A DNA stretch of 7,768 nt from an uncultured Kiritimatiellota bacterium. Lineage in GTDB: Bacteria; Verrucomicrobiota; Kiritimatiellia; RFP12; UBA1067. The notes under the pieces were generated by a model. The model did not search any database, had not been told where the DNA came from, and saw nothing but the letters and a program-made list of their open reading frames with translations. A program made the position numbers and the translations under genes. The stretch's first letter is position 1. Every line of letters begins with the position of its first letter. Below, one piece after another: positions 1-5,457 of this stretch. The stretch is from assembly GCA_934675625.1 (NCBI GenBank), contig CAKURH010000127.1, positions 1 to 7,768 of the forward strand, written 5' to 3'.

Positions 1-71
1 GCGACATGCGCCAACCCCGCGTCGCCACTGGGTGAAAACGACTTTTTCAGAAATCAAACTGGCAAACTCGG

Positions 72-80
72 GTTATACCA
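72..80 (-). promoter_or_regulatory. Extended -10 promoter motif (TGGTATAAC) facing the left edge
   Basis: Read on the minus strand the sequence is ATTTTTGGTATAACC. It contains a TGn extension (78-80) and a TATAAC -10 box (72-77), nearly identical to the elements upstream of argS and guaA in this window. No convincing -35 box lies 16-18 nt upstream. It is downstream of the stop at 103-105 and points left, so it would serve a gene mostly outside the window. Possible starts in one frame are a GTG at 26-28 and an ATG at 5-7, but too few codons are visible to call a gene. Confidence 0.5.
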
Positions 81-106
81 AAAATGACGTGCCGCGTTCG
101 CGTCAC
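80..106 (-). terminator. Candidate intrinsic terminator after the 320-aa secreted protein gene
   Basis: On the minus strand, 106-89 reads GTGACGCGAACGCGGCAC. This folds into a GC-rich stem with one mismatch and a GAAC-type loop, and it includes the gene's TGA stop. A run of five T (80-84) follows four bases later. An alternative 5-bp stem, TGACG/CGTCA, ends flush with the T run. The stem is short and the T run is shared with a promoter-like motif, so this is only moderately supported. Confidence 0.4.
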
Positions 107-1065
107 TTCGCCAGCTTGATCTCGATCGGCACGAAAACGTCCGGGTTGGCGGCACGCCGATGGATCTTGTCCGCATACTCGTCCGAATAGTAGCGGTCGG
201 TCTCCGTCCGGTCCCGGCGTCCGTTGTAGCGGCGCAACGCCTCCCGCCAACCGTCGAAGGAGCCCTTGGGCCGCTCCGCCGCCGGACGCGCGGCGGACGA
301 GAAGCCCTTGCGCGCGAGGTAGCGGATCGCCGCGCGGACGTTCTGCTCCGCCGACCCCTCGTTTCGCCGCGCGGGCTTCTGAAGCCCGACAAGCTCCTTT
401 TCCGCACCCCAGTCGCCCGGCACGTTGACCTGCAGCGGATCGACCGCCCAGGCCGCCTTCGAACGCGGGCCGTTGCCGCCCGACTCCTCGATCATGTGCG
501 CCTTCACGAGGGCCGGAGCGAGATCGGCAATCGCCGCCGCCTGTCCGGGCGTTCCGCCGCAGCCCTCGGCCTTGTCCGCGTTGAACTCGGCCGTCAGGCG
601 CGCGATCAGCCCGTCGTGCATCTGGTAGCGCGCATCCTCGAAGCCGCAGAAGACCGGCAGTCCCGCCGCACCGGACGCCCGGCGCGGACGCGGACGGCTC
701 TTCGCCTCCTTCGGAAACCACTTTGCGATCCAGCGCTCAATCGCCCGGACGGTCTTCATCTCCTCGTCCGTCACGAAGCGCCGGTCGATGTAGAGCTCGC
801 CCCAGTCGTTGAACGCCAGCTCGCCAAGCCCCGCCGTGTCGATGACGTGGCGCCGCCCCGCGCTCGGCGGCACCTCCGCGACGCCCTTCCGCTTCAGCTC
901 CGCGTCATGCGCCGCCTCGCGTGCCGTCGCCCGCGCGAAGACGTCCGCCGCGTCCAGCGCAAGCGGCAGGATCTCCATTACGGCGCGCGAATCGACCGCG
1001 ACCGCAAAATCCTCCGCCTGCACCGTCCCGCCCAACAGGGCCACAGCCATCAGGATGCGTCTCAT
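103..1065 (-). CDS. Secreted protein with probable lysozyme/lytic-transglycosylase-like C-terminal region
   Basis: The product is about 320 aa from the ATG at 1065. It begins MRRILMAVALLGGTVQA, a short signal peptide with a plausible signal peptidase I site after VQA, so it should be exported. Residues about 20-125 match nothing I recognise. From about residue 185 there is HMIEESGG (candidate catalytic Glu at 193-194), then an AWAVDPLQVN stretch, and RRYNGRR near 278-284. In order and spacing these resemble the catalytic Glu, the G-x-MQ-like and the YN-G motifs of goose-lysozyme/SLT folds, whose members cleave peptidoglycan. That assignment is inference by motif. The Shine-Dalgarno is weak. 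A GTG at 1080 with GGGG seven bases upstream is an alternative start that adds five residues (MLRRD) and keeps the signal peptide. It lies 39 nt after the pseudopilin stop and appears to be the last gene of the guaA unit. A simple hypothetical periplasmic protein remains possible. Confidence 0.75.
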   Translation of the reverse strand: MRRILMAVALLGGTVQAEDFAVAVDSRAVMEILPLALDAADVFARATAREAAHDAELKRKGVAEVPPSAGRRHVIDTAGLGELAFNDWGELYIDRRFVTDEEMKTVRAIERWIAKWFPKEAKSRPRPRRASGAAGLPVFCGFEDARYQMHDGLIARLTAEFNADKAEGCGGTPGQAAAIADLAPALVKAHMIEESGGNGPRSKAAWAVDPLQVNVPGDWGAEKELVGLQKPARRNEGSAEQNVRAAIRYLARKGFSSAARPAAERPKGSFDGWREALRRYNGRRDRTETDRYYSDEYADKIHRRAANPDVFVPIEIKLAK

Positions 1066-1104
1066 GTCCCGCCGCAACACGCGGAAGCCCCGTCGTCAGC
1101 GGCC

Positions 1105-1521
1105 TCAGTTCTTTTTCTTCTTCGCGTCGCTGCGGATGTCGTCCTCGGTGCCCATCACGCCGTCCTCGCCGGCCGACTTGATGATGACCTTCTTGCCCTT
1201 CGTCTCCATCTCGTACTTGTTGTCCCACGGGTCGTAGAGCCCCTTGTCGCTTTCGAGGATCGGCTCTTCGCCCTCCGTGAGCTGGTCGAGCGAGGTCGGC
1301 AGCCTCTTGTGCTGGATGTAGTACGTCGTGCACGCCTCGTGCAGCGACTGGACGCCCTGCTCGGCCGCCGTCTGGCGCGCCTTGCCGATGTTGCCGATGA
1401 CGTTCTGCACGGCAATCGTGCCCAGGATGCCGAGGATGGCCACGACGACCAGCAGCTCGACGAGCGTGAAGCCGGCCTTCATCGACTGGACAACCGCGTT
1501 CTCTTCGTTCTTCTTCATCAT
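1105..1521 (-). CDS. gspG: GspG-type major pseudopilin (type II secretion-like)
   Basis: The product is 138 aa. It has a class III prepilin signal, KAG|FTLVELL: cleavage is expected after Gly17, with Phe18 as the mature N-terminus and the conserved Glu at mature position 5 (residue 22). A hydrophobic helix spans about 18-40. The C-terminal half carries GspG hallmarks: LPTSLDQL (74-81), DPWDNKYEM (97-105) and an acidic SAGEDGVMGTEDDI segment (116-129) matching the calcium-binding loop of GspG. The tail is lysine-rich (KKKKN). GspG proteins form the pseudopilus that pushes substrates through the outer membrane in type II secretion. In PVC bacteria many stand-alone GspG-like proteins exist with unknown jobs, so participation in a true secretion system is not shown. 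The ATG at 1521 is chosen because GGAGG lies nine bases upstream. A second ATG follows at 1518. The 17-residue leader is long, and Met14 would give a short leader of more usual size. The gene starts one base after the preceding stop. Confidence 0.9.
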   Translation of the reverse strand: MMKKNEENAVVQSMKAGFTLVELLVVVAILGILGTIAVQNVIGNIGKARQTAAEQGVQSLHEACTTYYIQHKRLPTSLDQLTEGEEPILESDKGLYDPWDNKYEMETKGKKVIIKSAGEDGVMGTEDDIRSDAKKKKN

Positions 1522-1522
1522 T

Positions 1523-3136
1523 TTACTTTGCCTCCGATGTGTTGGGGACGGACGCGGCAACCGCTGCCGCGCCCGCGTTCTGTTGTTGCTGACATTTTTC
1601 CGATGCGCCGAAAAGCCCCCACGCCGTCCACCCCAGCAGGGCGACGACGAGCGCGAGCAGCAGCGCGTAGAGGGCCGCGTCCGACGTCTTCGCGCACTTC
1701 GTGAAGCCGCGCGCCCGCTTCATCGAGAAGCGGATCGGACGGTTCACCGCCCAGCCCGAGGCGTTCAGGATCGCGCCGAGGTCTCGGCGGCGCAGCTTGA
1801 ACCACGTGAGGATCACGCTCGGCAGAGAGACGACGAGGACGATCGCCAGGACGGCCGCGAGGAACTGCCACGGCCCCATGCCGCGCACGACCGCCGCGAC
1901 GGACGCCACCGCCGCGCCGGCCATGCCGACGCCGATGCCGATCGCCGCGACCGAACTCGCGAGCGCCGCGCCGCCGGCTTCGGCCGACGCCGCGCCCTTC
2001 TGCACCTTCTCGACCGACTTCGCCTGTCGGTCGCCGAGAAACTTCTTCACGGCGGCGGCAAGGCCCGCGCCCAGCTTCTTCCACGGCGACCAGAACGCCT
2101 CCGTCAGCGAGACCTGCGACTCGACGACCTGCGTGACGACCGCCTCCCAGTTGCCGCCGTCGCGATCATAGAAGACGCCGTTGCGCCCTACGTAGAGTCC
2201 GCCGATCGTCCCCGCCGTCACGACCGCGCAGATCGTGCGCTCGGCGCCGTCCTGCGGACGCTTCAGCTTCAGGTAGAGGACACAGCAGTCGGACTTGCCC
2301 GAAAGCGCGGCGTGCGCCGCCTCGCTCTCGACGTGGAAGCAGAGGTCGAGTTCCTTGCCGTCGATCCGCAGCGTGCCCGTCTGGAAGATCGCCGACGCCG
2401 TCTCGTCGTAGAGGCGATCCATCGTCACGTAGTTCTGCAGGAACTCGCCGAGAAAGATCCGATAGCGCAGCAGTCGCTCCGTCTCGACGAGCGCGGCCTT
2501 CGCCTCGGCATGGACGACGGGCTCCGCCGCGCGCCAGGCACGGAACGGCGCGAACGCCGCCTTGACGGCCTTCCAGTCCATCCGCGTGAGCGCGTCCTTC
2601 TCGCCGAGGACGGGCCTGACGCATTTTGCCGCGAACGCGCAAATCGCCTCCACGTGCTTCGGGTTGAGGTGATCCTTCAGCGGCAGCACCTTGTCCGGCT
2701 CCTCCGTCACGAGCGGCAGGTCGTCCGGCGGCGTGAAGAACGCCTCGACAATCGGTTCGACAGCGGCGAGCGCCGCCTCGGCCGCCGACGTCTCCGTCCC
2801 GCAGATGGCGACCGCCGGATCGCGCCCCTGCGCCTCCCAGTCGGCGCGCGCGGCCTTCTCGGCCTCGGTCAGCTCCAGCTGTTCGAGGTCGGCCTGTTTC
2901 GCCAGATTCTCGGCAAGGGCCTTCTCGTCGGCCGCGTGGTCGCCGAAGAGGTCGTCAATCGAAACGCCCTTCGCCTTCAGGAAGTCGAGCGCGGCCCGCA
3001 CCTCGTCCGTGCGGATGCGCCCGTCGCCGTCCGCGTCCAGAAGCGCGAGCGTCCGCGCGTCAAACCGCAGTCCCTTGACGGGACAGGAAAGCGCATACCA
3101 GTCTTTCAGGTCTTCAGGCCATTCAAGCTTCGTCAT
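1523..3136 (-). CDS. EF-hand-containing membrane protein of unknown function
   Basis: The product is 537 aa. Residues 34-45 form a textbook EF-hand loop, DADGDGRIRTDE, with Asp at 1, 3 and 5, Gly at 6, Ile at 8 and Glu at 12, so calcium binding is likely. The large region from about 50 to 380 has no signal peptide and no motif I can name. The C-terminal part holds an Ala/Gly-rich hydrophobic stretch (about 387-417) and two clear membrane segments (about 421-446 and 488-510). Between these lies RDLGAILNASGWAVN (451-465). Large uncharacterised PVC proteins have a similar 'ILDANGWAVN' motif before a basic stretch; that is my recollection of the family, not a search. The last 25 residues are a Gln/Ala-rich tail. 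An AAAGGA ribosome binding site lies 12 bases before the ATG at 3136. The gene begins 33 nt after guaA and is almost fused to the pseudopilin gene. Function is unknown. Confidence 0.85.
   Translation of the reverse strand: MTKLEWPEDLKDWYALSCPVKGLRFDARTLALLDADGDGRIRTDEVRAALDFLKAKGVSIDDLFGDHAADEKALAENLAKQADLEQLELTEAEKAARADWEAQGRDPAVAICGTETSAAEAALAAVEPIVEAFFTPPDDLPLVTEEPDKVLPLKDHLNPKHVEAICAFAAKCVRPVLGEKDALTRMDWKAVKAAFAPFRAWRAAEPVVHAEAKAALVETERLLRYRIFLGEFLQNYVTMDRLYDETASAIFQTGTLRIDGKELDLCFHVESEAAHAALSGKSDCCVLYLKLKRPQDGAERTICAVVTAGTIGGLYVGRNGVFYDRDGGNWEAVVTQVVESQVSLTEAFWSPWKKLGAGLAAAVKKFLGDRQAKSVEKVQKGAASAEAGGAALASSVAAIGIGVGMAGAAVASVAAVVRGMGPWQFLAAVLAIVLVVSLPSVILTWFKLRRRDLGAILNASGWAVNRPIRFSMKRARGFTKCAKTSDAALYALLLALVVALLGWTAWGLFGASEKCQQQQNAGAAAVAASVPNTSEAK
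1531..1535 (-). promoter_or_regulatory. Strong ribosome binding site (GGAGG) for the pseudopilin gene
   Basis: GGAGG lies nine bases before the ATG at 1521, inside the last codons of the upstream 537-aa gene. The junction reads GGAGGCAAAGTAAAATGATG, so the upstream stop (TAA, 1523-1525) and the start are one base apart. This points to translational coupling. It fixes the pseudopilin start downstream of the longer open frame that extends to 1560. Confidence 0.8.
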
Positions 3137-3169
3137 GGTTTCCGGCTGTCCTTTCTCGTTCTTGTCATG

Positions 3170-4705
3170 TCACTCCCACTCGATGGTCGCGGGGGGCTTG
3201 GAGGAGATGTCGTAGACGACGCGGTTGATGCCGCGCACCTCGTTGATGATGCGGTTCGACATCGTCGCCAGCGTCTCGTAGGGGAGATGCGTCCAGTCCG
3301 CCGTCATCGCGTCGATGGAGTTCACCGAGCGGATCGCGCACGTGTACTCGTAGGTGCGCTGGTCGCCCATCACGCCGACGGACTTCACCGGCAACAGCAC
3401 GGCGAACGTCTGCCAGATTGTCTTGTAGTCGGGAAGTTTCTTGACCTCCTCCTGCACGCGCAGGTCGGCCTGCTGGAGGAGTTTCACCTTCGCCTCGGTC
3501 ACCTCGCCGAGGATGCGCACGCCGAGGCCCGGGCCGGGGAACGGCTGACGGTCGAGCAGTTCGTCCGCCATGCCGAGGACGCGTCCGACGGCGCGCACCT
3601 CGTCCTTGAAGAGGTCGCGCAGGGGCTCGCACAGCTCAAACTTGAGATCGGGCGGCAGACCGCCCACGTTGTGGTGCGACTTGATCGTCTGCGAGGGGCC
3701 CTTCACCGCGTGGGAACTCTCGATGACATCGGGGTAGATCGTGCCCTGCCCGAGGAAACGGCAGTGTTTGAACCGCCGCGCCTCGTCCGCGAAGACGTCG
3801 ATGAACGTCTTGCCGATCGCCTTGCGTTTCGCCTCCGGCTCGTCGAGGCCCTTCAGCGCGTCGTAGAACTTCTGCGCGGCGCGCGCGACGGTGAGGTCGA
3901 GACCCAGCTTCGCATGGAACATCTCCTCCACCTGCTCGGCCTCGCGGTAGCGCAAGAGGCCGTTGTCCACGAAGATGCAGTGGAGGCGCGGCCCGATCGC
4001 CTTGTGCAGCAGCACCGCCGCGACGGACGAATCGACGCCGCCGGAGAGGCCCAGCACGACCTCGTCGTCGCCGACCTGCTGCTTCAGCTTCTCCACCGTG
4101 TCCTCGATCCACGTCGTCAGCTGCCAGTCGGCGTTCGCGCGGCAGATGTTGAAGACGAAGTTCGAGAGGATCTGGTTGCCATGTTCGGTGTGGACGACCT
4201 CCGGGTGGAACTGGATGCCGAAGAAGCGCCTCTCCACGTTGCGGATCGCCGCGTAAGGGCAGTTCGCCGACGTCGCGCTCACCTGGAAGCCCGCCGGAAT
4301 CGCCGCGACGCGGTCGCCGTGGCTCATCCAGACGACGAACTTGTCGGGAAGGCCCTTGAAGAGCTCGTTGCCCGGCTCGACCGTCATCTCCGTCTTGCCG
4401 TACTCGCGCCGTTCGCCGGGCTGAACCTTGCCGCCGAGCTCCTGGCTCATGAGCTGCATGCCGTAGCAGACGCCGAGGACGGGCACGCCGAGGTCGAAGA
4501 TCGCGCGGTCGATGCCCGGCGCGCCCTCCTCAAAGACGCTGTTCGGCCCGCCCGAAAGGATGATGCCCTTCGGCGCATAGGCCCTTGCCCGCTCGGCCGT
4601 GATGTCGAACGGGACGATTTCGGAATAGACGTGCTGTTCGCGGATGCGCCGCGCGATGAGCTGCGTGTACTGCGAGCCGTAGTCGAGAATGATGATCTTG
4701 TCCAT
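3170..4705 (-). CDS. guaA: GMP synthase (glutamine-hydrolysing)
   Basis: The product is 511 aa, normal for the family. It converts XMP, ATP and glutamine to GMP in the cytoplasm, the last step of de novo guanine nucleotide synthesis. The N-terminal class I glutamine amidotransferase domain has the nucleophile elbow GVCYGMQ with Cys80, and His167/Glu169 in QFHPEV complete the triad. The ATP-pyrophosphatase domain starts near 200, with the P-loop SGGVDSS at 221-227. The C-terminal dimerisation domain ends in the conserved PPATIEWE. All key residues are present. The ATG at 4705 gives the standard MDKIIILDYGSQYTQ start. There is no Shine-Dalgarno sequence near the start: the only GAGGG is more than 20 bases away. 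It has its own promoter in the 88-nt gap after ribE and heads a unit with the three genes downstream, which have no evident link to purine synthesis. Confidence 0.98.
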   Translation of the reverse strand: MDKIIILDYGSQYTQLIARRIREQHVYSEIVPFDITAERARAYAPKGIILSGGPNSVFEEGAPGIDRAIFDLGVPVLGVCYGMQLMSQELGGKVQPGERREYGKTEMTVEPGNELFKGLPDKFVVWMSHGDRVAAIPAGFQVSATSANCPYAAIRNVERRFFGIQFHPEVVHTEHGNQILSNFVFNICRANADWQLTTWIEDTVEKLKQQVGDDEVVLGLSGGVDSSVAAVLLHKAIGPRLHCIFVDNGLLRYREAEQVEEMFHAKLGLDLTVARAAQKFYDALKGLDEPEAKRKAIGKTFIDVFADEARRFKHCRFLGQGTIYPDVIESSHAVKGPSQTIKSHHNVGGLPPDLKFELCEPLRDLFKDEVRAVGRVLGMADELLDRQPFPGPGLGVRILGEVTEAKVKLLQQADLRVQEEVKKLPDYKTIWQTFAVLLPVKSVGVMGDQRTYEYTCAIRSVNSIDAMTADWTHLPYETLATMSNRIINEVRGINRVVYDISSKPPATIEWE

Positions 4706-4735
4706 AGTCGGTGCGTGTTAGGCGGATGCCCTCAA

Positions 4736-4767
4736 ACGGCGCATATTATACCAATTTCTCGCGCCGT
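4736..4767. repeat. Perfect 7-bp inverted repeat around the guaA -10 box
   Basis: ACGGCGC at 4736-4742 and GCGCCGT at 4761-4767 are exact reverse complements separated by 18 bases. The guaA -10 box and its TGG extension (4745-4753) lie inside the spacer, and the likely transcription start (about 4738) falls within one arm. The position suits an operator or a DNA structure that controls promoter opening. In GC-rich DNA a chance 7-bp match is also possible. Confidence 0.45.
4745..4753 (-). promoter_or_regulatory. guaA promoter, extended -10 (TGGTATAAT)
   Basis: The minus strand reads AAATTGGTATAATATG. It has a perfect TATAAT (4745-4750) and a TGG extension (4751-4753). No good -35 box is seen at 16-18 bases, as is common for extended -10 promoters. 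Exactly 39 bases (4706-4744) separate the -10 box from the guaA ATG, which predicts a leader of about 33 nt, too short for a purine riboswitch. This AT-rich patch stands out in otherwise GC-rich sequence. Confidence 0.75.
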
Positions 4768-4768
4768 C

Positions 4769-4793
4769 CGCTTTCCCCTTCGCAGCGAAAGCG
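4769..4793 (-). terminator. Hairpin directly after the ribE stop, possible transcript end
   Basis: CGCTTTC (minus strand, 4793-4787) pairs perfectly with GAAAGCG (4775-4769) across an 11-base loop. It begins at the first base after the ribE stop codon. No T run follows, so this is not a standard intrinsic terminator. It could stabilise the 3' end, or terminate by a T-independent or Rho-dependent route before the guaA promoter. Confidence 0.35.
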
Positions 4794-5426
4794 CTAGACC
4801 GCGAAACCGGCGGCGGCGAGCGCCTCTGCCGTGAGCCCCGGCCGCGCCGTGTTCTTCGCGAGATACTTGCCGACGATGTCGCCTTCGAGGTTCACCCCGT
4901 CGCCGACCCTCTTCGCACCCAGCGTCGTCTCGCGCGCCGTCGTGGGGATGAGGTCGACGCCCAGCCAATCGTCGCCAAGCGCGGAAATCGTGAGCGAAAC
5001 GCCGTCAATCGTGACGGAGCCCTTGAGGACGGACTGTGCGGCGAGGACGCGTCCGCAGCGGACGCGCAGCTGGAAGTCTCGCCCTTTCGGCAGAATTGCC
5101 GTCACCGTGCCGCGTCCGTCGACATGCCCCTGCACGAGGTGCCCGCCCAGGGCCTCGCCGGCGCGTACGGCGCGTTCAAGGTTGACCTTGGCGCCGGGCA
5201 GAAGATCGCCCAGCCCCGTGCGCGATTCCGTCTCGCGCAGCACGTCCGCCGTGAAGCGGGCGTGCGCACAGCGGACGACCGTCAGGCACACGCCGTTGAC
5301 GGCGACGGACTCGCCCGCCTCCAGCGGACGCACCCACGGCGTGTCCGCCTCGATCTCAAGGACGAGCCCCGCTCCGCGGCTCACCCGCTTCACCGTCCCC
5401 ACGCGCTGAACAAGACCCGTAAACAT
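4794..5426 (-). CDS. ribE: Riboflavin synthase, alpha chain
   Basis: The product is 210 aa, the usual length. The enzyme dismutates two 6,7-dimethyl-8-ribityllumazine molecules to riboflavin in the cytoplasm. The two tandem lumazine-binding barrels are visible. The first starts MFTGLVQ and contains GESVAVNGVCLTV (38-50). The second starts around GGHLVQGHVDG (94-104) and has the matching KGSVTIDGVSLTI (135-147). NLERA (82-86) bridges them, and a GDIVGKYL segment (182-189) precedes the C-terminal helix. The ATG at 5426 is fixed by the invariant MFTGLV and an AAGAAGG ribosome binding site eight bases upstream (5435-5441). It follows argS by 31 nt, suggesting co-transcription. No other riboflavin gene or FMN riboswitch is visible, so the gene is separated from its pathway. 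It is also called ribC in some species. Confidence 0.97.
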   Translation of the reverse strand: MFTGLVQRVGTVKRVSRGAGLVLEIEADTPWVRPLEAGESVAVNGVCLTVVRCAHARFTADVLRETESRTGLGDLLPGAKVNLERAVRAGEALGGHLVQGHVDGRGTVTAILPKGRDFQLRVRCGRVLAAQSVLKGSVTIDGVSLTISALGDDWLGVDLIPTTARETTLGAKRVGDGVNLEGDIVGKYLAKNTARPGLTAEALAAAGFAV

Positions 5427-5457
5427 GTTCGTCGCCTTCTTCGTCCCGCGCCGCCCC

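Noticed and set aside
160..1704. A 514-codon plus-strand open frame
   Set aside because: It is antisense to the secreted protein and pseudopilin genes, with Arg-rich composition and no motif. The minus-strand genes have a signal peptide and a prepilin signal respectively.
4706..4744. A purine riboswitch in the guaA leader
   Set aside because: The predicted leader is only about 33 nt, and no three-helix purine aptamer can be formed.
1328..4834. A 1168-codon open frame on the plus strand
   Set aside because: It lies opposite guaA, the 537-aa gene and part of the pseudopilin gene, all of which have clear motifs or good gene context. Its translation is Arg/Leu/Asp/Val-rich with no domain. Long antisense frames are expected in GC-rich coding DNA.
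5427..5457. An FMN riboswitch before ribE
   Set aside because: The gap to argS is 31 bases, far too short for an RFN element, and only a ribosome binding site is visible.
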